From the NCBI RefSeq assembly GCF_019711535.1, contig NZ_JAIGNP010000002.1:744001-808000 (forward strand): a DNA stretch of 64,000 nt. Reading direction: 5' to 3'. Source of the stretch: Qipengyuania aestuarii (GTDB lineage Bacteria > Pseudomonadota > Alphaproteobacteria > Sphingomonadales > Sphingomonadaceae). The position numbers and the translations under genes were made by a program. The notes below the pieces were generated by a model. The model worked only from the letters and a program-made list of their open reading frames with translations, ran no database searches and was not told where the DNA came from. How positions within the stretch are numbered: position 1 is the stretch's first letter; every line of letters begins with the position of its first letter. Positions 15,002 through 24,400 of this stretch are shown one piece after another.

Positions 15002-15963
15002 TTCGTGCGGTGATTACCGGTAGCGGCAGCGCGCTGCCGCAGAATTGCGTGACCAATGCCGATCTCGAAGCGCGCGTCGATACGAGCGATGAATGGATCG
15101 TCGAACGCACCGGCATTCGCCAGCGCTATATTGCGGGCGAGGGTGAAACCACCTCCACCCTGGCGACCGAGGCCGCGCGCAAGGCGCTGGACGATGCGGG
15201 CGTCGATGCGAGCGAGATCGGCTTGATCGTACTCGCCACCGCCACGCCTGACCACACCTTTCCGGCCACCGCCACGCAGGTCCAGCGCGCGCTGGGGTGC
15301 CGTGGCGGCGTGGCCTTCGATGTCCAGGCGGTCTGCTCGGGCTTTCTCTATGCGCTGGGCACGGCAGAATCGCTGCTGCGCACCGGCATGGCGAAAAAGG
15401 CGCTGGTGATCGGCGCCGAGACTTTCAGCCGCATTCTGGACTGGGAAGACCGCACAACCTGCGTGCTGTTCGGCGATGGTGCGGGCGCGGTCGTGCTCGA
15501 GTCGCGCGAAGTCGAATCGGACGGTCCCGGCATCCTCGCCACGAAACTGCACGCCGATGGCGAGCATAAGGATCTGCTTTATGTCGATGGCGGGCCTTCG
15601 ACCACCGGCGAAGTCGGCAAGCTGCGCATGAAGGGCCGCGAGGTTTTCCGTCACGCCGTGGTCAACCTCGCGCAGGTGCTGAACGAAGTGCTGGAAGACG
15701 CCGAGATCACTGCTGCCGATATCGACTGGGTCGTTCCTCACCAGGCCAACGCCCGCATCCTCGACGCTACGGCACGCAAGCTTGGACTGCCTGCCGAGAA
15801 GGTCGTGGTGACTGTCGACCAGCACGCGAATACTTCGGCCGCTTCGGTGCCGCTCGCCTTCGATGTCGCACGCAAGGATGGCCGCATAAAACCGGGCGAT
15901 CTGGTGATGTTCGAAGCCATGGGTGGCGGATTTACCTGGGGTGCCTCTTTGGCACGCCTATAG
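14998..15963 (+). CDS. fabH: Beta-ketoacyl-ACP synthase III
   Basis: Condenses acetyl-CoA with malonyl-ACP to start fatty acid synthesis. 321 residues with the catalytic triad in context: Cys113 (DVQAVCSGF), His in VPHQANARI and Asn in [13 protein letters not shown]. The FabH-type N-terminus includes [15 protein letters not shown]. The C-terminal [16 protein letters not shown] is typical. Overlaps plsX by four bases. ihfA follows after 103 bases. Confidence 0.98.
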   Translation: MIRAVITGSGSALPQNCVTNADLEARVDTSDEWIVERTGIRQRYIAGEGETTSTLATEAARKALDDAGVDASEIGLIVLATATPDHTFPATATQVQRALGCRGGVAFDVQAVCSGFLYALGTAESLLRTGMAKKALVIGAETFSRILDWEDRTTCVLFGDGAGAVVLESREVESDGPGILATKLHADGEHKDLLYVDGGPSTTGEVGKLRMKGREVFRHAVVNLAQVLNEVLEDAEITAADIDWVVPHQANARILDATARKLGLPAEKVVVTVDQHANTSAASVPLAFDVARKDGRIKPGDLVMFEAMGGGFTWGASLARL

Positions 15964-16066
15964 TATTCGCCAAAATAAAACTGCCTCATCCATTGCCGGA
16001 ATTGGCTGAATACAGTATGTTGCTTCCATTGATCGAACCCAGGGTCGCTTCTGGGGAAGGAACAAC

Positions 16067-16372
16067 ATGGATATGATGCGCTCCGTTGGAACGCTCACGC
16101 GCGCCGATCTGGCTGAAACCATCAATCGCAAGATGGGTTTGAGCAGAGCTGAATCGCTGGATCTCGTGGAAGAAATTCTCGCGAAGATGTGCGATGCGCT
16201 AGCCAGCGGCGAAAACGTAAAGATTTCCGGCTTCGGCAGCTTCGTGCTGCGCGACAAGAAAGAACGTGTCGGCCGCAATCCCAAGACCGGCGTCGAAGTG
16301 CCGATCACGCCCCGCCGCGTGATGACCTTCCGCGCCAGCCAGCTGCTCAAAGAGCGGATTGCGCACGGCTGA
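16067..16372 (+). CDS. ihfA: Integration host factor subunit alpha
   Basis: Nucleoid protein that bends DNA as a heterodimer with IHF beta, with roles in recombination, replication and transcription. 101 residues with the DNABII fold: [21 protein letters not shown], then [27 protein letters not shown], where the proline-tipped arm inserts into the minor groove, then [17 protein letters not shown]. The alternative start ATG 16073 is also possible. GGAAGGAAC precedes the ATG. Position after fabH and before a MerR gene is the usual alphaproteobacterial arrangement. Confidence 0.96.
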   Translation: MDMMRSVGTLTRADLAETINRKMGLSRAESLDLVEEILAKMCDALASGENVKISGFGSFVLRDKKERVGRNPKTGVEVPITPRRVMTFRASQLLKERIAHG

Positions 16373-16394
16373 CCTCGTGGCCTAAGGGTGGCGC

Positions 16395-16763
16395 ATGGCC
16401 GAATTTGACGATCACAAGGAAGCGGGCGCGCTGCGCACAATCGGCGAAGTCGCCACCGCTACCGGCATCAAGACCCATGTGCTGCGCTATTGGGAACAGC
16501 AGTTCCCCCAGCTGAAACCGCTCAAGCGCAGCGGTGGCCGCCGCTATTATCGCCCGGAAGACGTGGCGCTGGTCGAACGGATCGACGATCTGGTCAATGC
16601 ACGCGGCTACACCCTCAAGGGCGCGAAAGCCGCGCTGAACGAGCCTGCCGACGAGGCCGCACCTGCCGCCGTAGCGCCGCCCGCCGACACGCTGAACAAA
16701 TCCGACCTGCTCATCCGCCTCAAGGCCATCCGCAACGAGCTGAAAGCCGCGATGATGGCCTGA
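16395..16763 (+). CDS. MerR-family transcriptional regulator
   Basis: 122-residue regulator with an N-terminal winged helix-turn-helix ([20 protein letters not shown], then [10 protein letters not shown] and [20 protein letters not shown]). A short Ala/Pro-rich linker and a C-terminal helix ([16 protein letters not shown]) that may dimerise follow. No metal-binding cysteines. It lies 22 bases after ihfA and is probably cotranscribed. The ihfA-merR pair is conserved in alphaproteobacteria, but its regulon is not evident here. Confidence 0.93.
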   Translation: MAEFDDHKEAGALRTIGEVATATGIKTHVLRYWEQQFPQLKPLKRSGGRRYYRPEDVALVERIDDLVNARGYTLKGAKAALNEPADEAAPAAVAPPADTLNKSDLLIRLKAIRNELKAAMMA

Positions 16764-16842
16764 GGGCCGGCCTGCCGTGGCGGGGGCGGCGAAACGCTTC
16801 CCGCTCGACAGCATGTGTGGCGGCGGGCATGATGCCTCTGCC

Positions 16843-17577
16843 ATGAAGATCGCTGTTCTCTCCGATATCCACGGCAATATCGCCGCGCTCGATGCGGTGC
16901 TCAGCGACGCAGTCGCACGTGGTGTGGACCAGATGGTCAATCTGGGAGATATTTGTTCTGGGGCGCTCTGGCCGCGACAAACCGCAGACCGGCTAATGGC
17001 GCTGGACCTGCCCACGATCCGCGGCAATCACGAGCGGCAGGTTCTGGCGGACAATCTCGGCAGCATGGGGTCGTCGGACAGGAGAGCGCGCGACACGCTG
17101 CGCGACGACCAGCTTGCCTGGCTGGCAGCTCTGCCGCCGACCCTGCAATTGAGCGCCGACGTGCTCATGGTTCACGGTACGCCGTCCAGCGATCTGGTCT
17201 ATTTCCTCGAAACGGTGACCGAGGCCGGCGTGCGCCCCGCCACGCTCGCCGAAGTGGAAGAGCGGGCAGGCCAAACCACGGCGCGCCTGATTCTGTGTGG
17301 CCACACCCACGTCCCGCGCGCCGTCATGCTGCGCGATGGGCGGCTTGTCGTAAACCCAGGCAGCGTCGGCCTTCCTGCCTATGAGGACGATCATCCCTTT
17401 CCCCACGCCATAGAAAACGGCTCGCCCTTTGCGCGCTACGCCACTGTCAGCGATGATGGCGGCAACTGGCAGGCAAGCTTCCATCTGGTCGCCTACGACT
17501 GGGAACGGGCCGCCCGCGACGCCGAGGCTGTCCAACGCGCCGACTGGGCCAAGGCACTGCGCAGGGGAACGGTGTAA
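16843..17577 (+). CDS. Metallophosphoesterase family protein
   Basis: Calcineurin-like phosphoesterase of the YfcE/MJ0936 type, 244 residues. Metal ligands are visible in order: LSDIHGN (Asp, His), LGDICSG (Asp), RGNHER (Asn-His), VHGTP (His) and CGHTHVPR (His-x-His). The start is set at ATG 16843 because conserved sequence begins at MKIAVLSDIHGN; upstream in-frame ATGs at 16813 and 16828 would add unconserved residues. The substrate could be a phosphodiester or phosphoprotein. It stands between merR and a convergent esterase. Confidence 0.92.
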   Translation: MKIAVLSDIHGNIAALDAVLSDAVARGVDQMVNLGDICSGALWPRQTADRLMALDLPTIRGNHERQVLADNLGSMGSSDRRARDTLRDDQLAWLAALPPTLQLSADVLMVHGTPSSDLVYFLETVTEAGVRPATLAEVEERAGQTTARLILCGHTHVPRAVMLRDGRLVVNPGSVGLPAYEDDHPFPHAIENGSPFARYATVSDDGGNWQASFHLVAYDWERAARDAEAVQRADWAKALRRGTV

Positions 17578-17680
17578 AGCGGCTTTCCCCAAGGCGAAGG
17601 CCGATAAGGTCGCAAAGCTTTAAATCCGCCCATCCAGCGGCAAGGCCGAGGCAGGCGCCAACCCCGTGACTTGCCGCATA

Positions 17681-18817
17681 TCACTCGCCTTTCTTGTCCG
17701 GGATGCCGAAATCGACGGGTCCGAAATTGCCCGCAGTCAGCCGTGCGCCGGGCTTCATCAGCAGGCACCAGCCGTAATAGGCGCCCGGCGCGGCGTTCTT
17801 TTCGGCCCAGTCTGCCGGCCTCGCAATCTCCGGGCGGCACGTTCCCGCATCCAGATTGGCCCGCGCAGCCGGGGTGTAAGCCGGGGCCGTGCCTCCGTGG
17901 TACAGGAACGGGATCGGACTGCCCGTGCGCGCCGGTGTCAGGTAAAGCGTCCGAAACGCATCGAGCCAGCCCGTGAGCGCCATCGTGCGATGCTCTTCAC
18001 TGCCCGAACGATCGACAAATGCCCATTTCATCCCCTCGGGCGCGCTGCTGCTGAACGCGGAAACAAGCGTTTCCAGCCATTCACCCGACCGGTTTCCCAC
18101 TCCCTCGTCGCCCATGGTGATGTAGATCCTGCGATCCGAAGCGGGCTGGGCAGCCAGCTTCGTTGCCGCCTCGTCCACCACGCGCCCCTCGTCCCACCAG
18201 ACGCTGGGCGTAAGCGCGATATAGTCGTCGAACATGGCGGGCCGTTCAAGCAACGTGTCCACCACGAACAAGCCGCCGAGCGAGGCGGCCGTCAGCACCT
18301 TTCGGTCCGTTCTGTAGCGGGCGGTCGCCCATGGGATCACGTCTCGTGCCAGAAACTCGCGAAACTTGGGCGCGCCATCGGGCTGCATCCGCTCCCCGAA
18401 GACTTCGGCGAGCGCCTGCGGGTTCATCCGTTCGAGCGGCGGCGTGAGCTCGGCATAGCGATTGTCCGTGCGAACACCGATGAGGATGAAGGGCTCAAAA
18501 CTGGTGGAGAATTCGGCCTCCGCAGCGATGCCGGAAAGCAGTTCGAAATCCTGATCGGGCCCGCCATCGACGGAAAAGACGACAGGATAATGCCGGTCAG
18601 GGTTTTCCGCGTAACCGCGAGGCAACCGCACGCTGATCAGCCTGGTCTCGCCGTACACGCTGGACGCGATCTCATGGGCAGACCCGATCACGATCGGCAC
18701 CCCTTCCGGATCGGCGAGGACCGCGTGGCCAGCCGCCTCCTGCGCACCGGCCGGGGCATGGGTCGCGCCGCACAGGACAGCGGCGCTCAAGGCGATGATT
18801 TGCGGGGAGAACTTCAT
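17681..18817 (-). CDS. Secreted alpha/beta-hydrolase, esterase family
   Basis: 378-residue exported hydrolase of the putative-esterase (COG2819-like, ferri-siderophore esterase/esterase D) group. Start at ATG 18817 gives a signal peptide MKFSPQIIALSAAVLCGATH...AGA; the longer frame is rejected. The nucleophile is probably Ser in LTAASLGGLF. VVFSVDGGPDQDF near residue 80 matches the conserved LDG-type region, and a candidate His occurs in SEEHRTMALTGWLDAFRTLY. The substrate is unknown. Monocistronic, 163 bases from the upstream lipoprotein gene on the same strand. Confidence 0.88.
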   Translation of the reverse strand: MKFSPQIIALSAAVLCGATHAPAGAQEAAGHAVLADPEGVPIVIGSAHEIASSVYGETRLISVRLPRGYAENPDRHYPVVFSVDGGPDQDFELLSGIAAEAEFSTSFEPFILIGVRTDNRYAELTPPLERMNPQALAEVFGERMQPDGAPKFREFLARDVIPWATARYRTDRKVLTAASLGGLFVVDTLLERPAMFDDYIALTPSVWWDEGRVVDEAATKLAAQPASDRRIYITMGDEGVGNRSGEWLETLVSAFSSSAPEGMKWAFVDRSGSEEHRTMALTGWLDAFRTLYLTPARTGSPIPFLYHGGTAPAYTPAARANLDAGTCRPEIARPADWAEKNAAPGAYYGWCLLMKPGARLTAGNFGPVDFGIPDKKGE

Positions 18818-18980
18818 GGGCGATGACTTGCACACTATTGGCATCGCGCCAAGGCTTTGGATGGGACGCAGACCTCCGCCGGTGCGCCAAACGAGCATCG
18901 CCATCGGCGGGCGGGGAGGAGGGAAGGCCGACCCTATCCGTCAACCTCCCGCACTCAGCGCCCATGGCCGGTTCTGCCTC

Positions 18981-20342
18981 TTACTGACCGACCTCGATAT
19001 AGGCGCGCGAGGTACTGGTGTTGCCCTTCGCATCGCGGGCATCGTACTCGATCCAGACGATCCGCTCGATGGTCTGAAGCAGGGTGACCCTGACCTCGCC
19101 CGTGACCAGAAGCTCTGCGTTGATCGCGCTCTGGTACTGCGGCGGGACGCGCACGGCGGTGATGGCCGTCTGCTGGGCATTGAGCGGTCCAGCGGCGCTC
19201 AGCGTGACATCGTTGCACACGAAGGATGCCGGATTGGAACAGGCGGCAGGGAAAGTCTGGAAGCGGAGCCCGATCATCGAGACGCGGTCGGGCACCGCCA
19301 CGAACTCGCCGCTGGCCGCGGGGATGAGGGCGATCTCGGTGTATTGGTCGAACCAGCCGCGGATCGTTGCGGCCGTCTGCGTATTCGCCTTCGCCAGATC
19401 GCTGTCGGTTGGCGCGCTCGTGTTGAAGATGTTGTTCAGCAAGGGCACGATGTCGATGCGGAGGGCATATTCCACATCGGCGATCCGTCCGCCGCTGGAC
19501 AGATGCTGGTCGACCGCGCTGCCAAAGGTGGCAAGCAGGGCCGCGGCGGCACGGCGGCCGGCGGCGCTGGTCCGCCCAGCGCGTGAGGATCTTTGCAAGA
19601 TGGACAGGATCGAGGTGGCCGAATTGAAATCGATCGGTGCGGCCTGCGCCTGCGCCCGTACGGCATCGAGGTGCGGGCCGACGATGATGGCCTGCGTGGT
19701 GGAACCGGTCTCGGTCGTCTCGAAACCGGCCTGGGCCAGCAGTTTCAGATTGAGCGCGAGGATATTTCGCGCGCGCTGGGCAACGGCGGCATCGGTGCTG
19801 TCCAGCAGCGCGAGCGCGTCGAATGTCGAAATCTCGGCCGCGGACATTCCCAGACCCAGATTGGCAGCAACGCCATCGTCGTCGATGGTCCCGAACAGGC
19901 TGGTAACCGGCGAAACGATGGTCGCGCCCCGCGGTGCGGTCACTCTCGTATAGACGAAGCCGGTCTGGGTGCTGACACCGCCCACCTGGATCGCCGCAGT
20001 CGGCTCCGCCAGCGGCTCCACCGTAGTGAGCCTTCCGGTTGCATCGCGTCCGAACGCGCCCCTCCGGTTGGTGGCGGTGACCAGATCGTCGGCATTGTTG
20101 ACGCGGTCGCCGAAGGCCCCGCTTTGATTGGTATCCCAGATCACTCTGGCGATCAGCGGCGCTCCCGCCGCTGCCGAAAAGGCGACCGACGGCGTGGGGG
20201 TCGGCGTGGGCGAGGGGCTCGGGGCAGGGGCCGGCGCGGGAGCGGGCGGTCCGCCGGTCGGCGGTGCGGGAGCGGAACCATCCCCGCCTCCGCAGGCAGC
20301 AAGAGCGAACGCCAGACCGATCAGCGAGATTTTCGAATGCAT
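18981..20342 (-). CDS. Large putative lipoprotein (453 aa) with Pro-rich linker
   Basis: Start at ATG 20342 gives a signal peptide with lipobox LALAAC (Cys17), so it is probably lipid-anchored. A Gly/Ala/Pro/Thr low-complexity linker spans about residues 18-55. The remaining 400 residues contain a segment with Asn/Asp-rich turns (WDTNQSGAFGDRVNNADDL), helical regions, and a C-terminal beta domain (VRVTLLQTIERIVWIEYDAR) resembling a surface adhesion or repeat-type module. Family not recognised. It lies just downstream of the smc tail remnant on the same strand. Confidence 0.8.
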   Translation of the reverse strand: MHSKISLIGLAFALAACGGGDGSAPAPPTGGPPAPAPAPAPSPSPTPTPTPSVAFSAAAGAPLIARVIWDTNQSGAFGDRVNNADDLVTATNRRGAFGRDATGRLTTVEPLAEPTAAIQVGGVSTQTGFVYTRVTAPRGATIVSPVTSLFGTIDDDGVAANLGLGMSAAEISTFDALALLDSTDAAVAQRARNILALNLKLLAQAGFETTETGSTTQAIIVGPHLDAVRAQAQAAPIDFNSATSILSILQRSSRAGRTSAAGRRAAAALLATFGSAVDQHLSSGGRIADVEYALRIDIVPLLNNIFNTSAPTDSDLAKANTQTAATIRGWFDQYTEIALIPAASGEFVAVPDRVSMIGLRFQTFPAACSNPASFVCNDVTLSAAGPLNAQQTAITAVRVPPQYQSAINAELLVTGEVRVTLLQTIERIVWIEYDARDAKGNTSTSRAYIEVGQ

Positions 20343-20441
20343 TGTACACGACCCCTCATGTGAAGGGTTCATATTAGAAATCAGTACCTAAGAATTGGTT
20401 GAAGACTTTTCGGGCCGCGCCGTGGGCCTGAAACGGGGACC

Positions 20442-20590
20442 CTACTCCGCGGCCAGCAGTTCCTCTGCGCCGCCGAGGTCCACGCTGACGAGGCGGCTGA
20501 CGCCTTTTTCGATCATCGTCACGCCGAACAGGCGGTGCATGCGGCTCATGGTCACGGCATTGTGGGTGACGATGAGGTAGCGGGTGTCGG
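20442..20590 (-). pseudogene. Remnant of an smc 3' end (second copy, 149 bases)
   Basis: Identical in protein sequence to the last 48 residues of Smc, with the stop at the same place. Against 21420-21568 it differs at six bases in 149 (about 96% identity), and all six are silent third-codon changes (Glu, Ala, Gly, Phe, Thr, Leu codons). Similarity stops abruptly at both ends: at the stop codon and after GTGTCGG. It has no start and is non-functional. It lies 20 bases beyond the end of the 215-aa accessory ORF. Confidence 0.92.
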
Positions 20591-20610
20591 CCCCACACAA
20601 ATCTCCGCAC

Positions 20611-21258
20611 CTAACCAGATCCCGACTGCTCTTCCATATCGGGCCCAACCAACTCGCTTTGTGGCCAACAGAGCCGATTATCCGAAATTTGGAGCTGGTT
20701 CTTTTCCTTCAGCACATTGACGATCTCTTCATCGCCAACTGACTGCCTCTCGAACCATGTACCGCACGGTTCGGCGAAAGGCGTGGCAATCAGGCACGAT
20801 CTTAGCAACGCGAGATGTGTCACGCCGAGCTTTTCTGCCAAGCGAAGATTGCCGGCATCCTCGATGTCTTGCCGTCGAAAAGAGTATGGATAGCCTGCTG
20901 CCAGAGCAAGGCGTAGTGTTCGCTGATCCTCGATTACTTCGGGATCGGCGCAGGCCGGAAATCTGATGGTAAGGGGGAGAGGCGCGGGTGGGCCCGGATC
21001 AGCCACACCTATGACCGGCATGACGCCCGCGTAAAAACCTTCAGTCCGGGCAAGGCTGGCCACGACGAACTGGCGATTGCGCGCAAACCAAACATCCCTT
21101 GCCAGCAGGATCAGCGCGTCCTCCCTGTACTCCTTCTCCGCCTTCACAAATACGGTCCACAGGCTGGAGAAGAATATGAAAATCGCGGGGACGACCGCAA
21201 CCAGCAAAGAAAGAAGGGCAATCTTCAGTATGCGTTTGATTGTCACGCATGTCTCCAT
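20611..21258 (-). CDS. Accessory membrane-anchored hypothetical protein (215 aa) inserted after smc
   Basis: No family recognised. One N-terminal transmembrane segment ([20 protein letters not shown], about residues 10-34), then a ~180-residue soluble region with cysteines in FPACADP, LRSCLIA, AEPCGTW and RLCWPQ, suggesting a periplasmic disulfide-bonded domain. GTG 21246, with GGAG six bases upstream, is a better-supported start than ATG 21258. GC is well below that of smc. Same orientation as smc, 161 bases after its stop, and followed 20 bases later by a second copy of the smc 3' end. Role unknown. Confidence 0.75.
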   Translation of the reverse strand: METCVTIKRILKIALLSLLVAVVPAIFIFFSSLWTVFVKAEKEYREDALILLARDVWFARNRQFVVASLARTEGFYAGVMPVIGVADPGPPAPLPLTIRFPACADPEVIEDQRTLRLALAAGYPYSFRRQDIEDAGNLRLAEKLGVTHLALLRSCLIATPFAEPCGTWFERQSVGDEEIVNVLKEKNQLQISDNRLCWPQSELVGPDMEEQSGSG

Positions 21259-21317
21259 AGTTTCAGCGGTTTGGAGGGTTGGACGATACTGGCAGCTCCC
21301 TACGACATTCGTTCCAA

Positions 21318-21359
21318 CCTTTGGCGGATCGCCAACCGGCTAGCTCTGGCGCTGCCAGA
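21318..21359. promoter_or_regulatory. Two short perfect hairpins between smc and the accessory ORF
   Basis: TTGGCGGATCGCCAA (21321-21335) and TCTGGCGCTGCCAGA (21345-21359) are perfect 6-base inverted repeats with 3-base centres, 9 bases apart. They could be weak terminators for smc or operator sites for the accessory gene; no T-run is seen. Confidence 0.35.
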
Positions 21360-21419
21360 CGTTCGCCGCGCTCCGTTATCGGCTGCGGTCCGGAAACTCG
21401 ATCGATTCGCCAGCCCCGT

Positions 21420-24400
21420 CTACTCCGCGGCCAGCAGCTCCTCCGCTCCGCCGAGGTCCACGCTGACGAGGCGGCTGACGCCTTTTTCGATCATCGTCAC
21501 GCCAAACAGGCGGTGCATGCGGCTCATGGTCACGGCATTGTGCGTGACGATCAGGTAGCGGGTGTCGGTTTCCTTCACCATCGCCTCCAGCAGGTCGCAG
21601 AAGCGGTCGATATTGGCATCGTCCAGCGGCGCGTCGACTTCGTCCAGCACGCAGATCGGGGCGGGATTGGTGAGGAACAGCGCGAAGATCAGCGCCGTGG
21701 CGGTCAGTGCCTGCTCGCCGCCCGATAGCAGGGTCAGCGATTGCAGCCGCTTGCCCGGCGGCTGGGCGAAGATTTCCAGGCCCGCCTCCAGCGGATCGTC
21801 GCTGTCGATCAGCGCCAGATGCGCCTCGCCCCCTTCGAAGAGGCGGGTGAACAGCCGCATGAAGTGGCCGTTGACCTGCTCGAACGCCTCGCGCAGCCGT
21901 TCGCGCCCCTCGCGGTTGAGATTGCCGATCGATCCGCGCAGCCGGGCGACCGCCTCGCGCAGTTCCTGCTGTTCGGCGGCATTGGTGCCATGCTCCGCCT
22001 CGATCCGCTCCAGCTCCTCGGCGGCGACGAGATTGACCGGGCCGATCCGTTCGCGGCTGGCGGTGAGGCGGTCCATTTCCTCGCCCTCGTCATCGGCCGA
22101 TCTCACGCTGTCCTCGGCGAAACCGAACTTGCCCGGCAGGAGCGGGGGCGGGGACTGGAAGCGCTCGCCGGAAGTGCGGGCCATTTCGTGGCGGCGGGCA
22201 TCGTGGCTTTCGGCGCGGGCGGACAGGCCGGCGCGGTTCTCGCGCGCGCTGGCCAGCGCCTCGTTCGCGCTGGTGAAGGCCTGATCGGCGGCCTGCGCCT
22301 GCTCGTTCGCGGCGGCGAGGGCGGTTTCCGCCTCGGCGAGCTGCGCGACCAGCCGTTCGCGCACGGTGTCGCCCTGCTCGATCTCCTTCATCAGCCCTTC
22401 GGGCTTGGCGGCGAAAATGGCGCGTTCTTCCTCGATCTCCTCGAAGCGGCGGGCCATGTCGGACAGGCGGCGCGCGGCCTCGCCAGAGCGGGCCTGCCAA
22501 TTGGCCATATCGCTGCGCTGGGCGGCGGTGCGTTCGCGCGCCACGGCCAGCGACTGGTCATGCGCGGCAAGCTCGGCGGCGCGGGCCTGCATGGTGGTGC
22601 GCGCGGCATCGTTCTTCGCCCGCGCGGTTTCGAGCGCGGCGCGGCCCGCCGCCGGATCGGGCAGAGCGGCGCGCCTGGCCTCGGCAGCGGCAAGATCGCT
22701 CTGGGCCTGCGCCACGACATCGGTCTGCTGGCGCTCGGCCTCGGCCAGTTCTTCGAGCCGGGCGGCGTTGCGCTCGCGGGCCGCTTCGGCCTGGTCGAGC
22801 GCCCGCAGCGCGCCGCGTTCGGCTTCGCTGGCGGAGGAGAGGGCGCGATCGGCCGCGACCAGCTCGCGCTGCAGGGCGGAGAGCGTTTCTGCGGCCTCGG
22901 CCTGCTGCGCCTCGGCCTGTTCGACCGCCGCGCGGAGTTGGGGCACCAGCGCATCGAGTTCGGTGAAGCGGTTCTCCGCCTCGAGCCGGGCGGCCTCGGC
23001 CGCGCCTTCGCCGCGCACCACCAGCCCGTCCCACCGGCGCAGGCGGCCATCCATGGTGACGAGATGTTCGCCCGGCTTCAGCGCGCGGCCATCGTCGCTC
23101 TCTGCCACCTGGACCAGCGCCAGGCGGGCGCGCAGTTCGTTAGGGCACTTTTCCAACCGATCAAGAAGGGTGTTCGGGACGTTTTCCGGAACATCTGCGC
23201 CGGTCCAGTAGCGGCCTTCGCTCTCTCCGTCGGGCAGGCCGAGCAGCGCCTTGCCGTCGCGCCCCAGCGCCGCCGCCACCGCCCGTTCATAGCCCTTTTC
23301 TGCGCGTATCCCGTCGATCGCCTGCTCTCGCCCGGAGCGCTTGGCCGCCGCCCTTTCGCGCGCATCGCGGTCGCGTTTGAGGGCATCATATTCGCGCTGA
23401 ACCCCCGATAATTCGGCCTTTGCGGCGGAATAGGCGCTGGCCGCCTCGTCGCGCTGGGCCTGCAGTTCAGCCTTGCTGCTTTGCATGTTTTCGATCGCGG
23501 CGCGGCTCGCCTCGACTTCGGCTGCCGCGTCGCTCGCGGCTTGGCGCGCGGCATCCACGGCTGCGCTCAGATCCTCGCCCGCAAGTGCTTCTCTTTGCTG
23601 GGAAATCCGCTTGCGGTCCGCCTTCAGCCGGTCGAGCCGCGTGCTGGCCTGCTGCACCTCCGCCTCGACCACGCGCCATTCCGCTTCGACGCCGGCATTG
23701 TCCGCTGTCGCCTTTGCCAGCGCGAGCTCGGCAGTGCGGCTGGCCCGCTCGGCATCTTCGGCCTGCGCGACCAGTTTGGGGCGCTGCGCCTCGTCCTCGG
23801 CGAGAGACTTTTCGCTTGCGGCAAGCTCCTTTTCGAGCCGCGCCAGCGCTTCTGCCGCATCCTTGGTCAGCCGGTCGGCATCGCCGCGATCCTCCTCGAG
23901 CCGGGTCTTCTGGCGGTTGAGATCGGCAAGGCGCTGCTCGGCTGCTTCCAGCTGGCTGGTCAGAGCGGCCATCCGGTGGCCATGCGCGCTGGCATCGTCG
24001 CGCCGGTCGGCCTGTTCTTCGCGCGCCTGTGCCAGCTTTTCCGCCGCTTCGCGCTGTGCCTTCTGGGCTCCGTCCGCCGCCTGCTGTGCCGCGTCGACCC
24101 GCGCATCGGCATCCGCAGCGGCCTTCTTCGCCTCTTCCGCAGCTGCGGCCGCATCGCGCCAGCGGGCATAGACGAGCCGCGCCTCGGCGGTCTTTATCTC
24201 GTCCGACAGGGCGCGATAACGCTCCGCCTGCTTGGCCTGCCGCCTGAGCGAGGCGATCTGACTGTCCATGCCCGCCATCAGATCCTCGAGCCGTTCGAGG
24301 TTCTTCTCGGTCGAGCGCAGCTTGCTCTCGGCATCGCGCCGCCGGACGTGGAGGCCCGCGATCCCGGCCGCCTCTTCCAGCATCATGCGGCGTTCAACCG

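Noticed and set aside
16764..16842. tRNA gene after merR, as in some alphaproteobacteria
   Set aside because: No cloverleaf or TTCGA-type T-loop present; none found elsewhere in the window either.
20201..20275. GGC/GGG-rich tandem stretch as a possible regulatory repeat
   Set aside because: It encodes the Pro/Ala linker of the 453-aa lipoprotein.
21741..23411. Long frame antisense to smc
   Set aside because: Lies entirely inside the Smc coding region with no recognisable domain or start signal.
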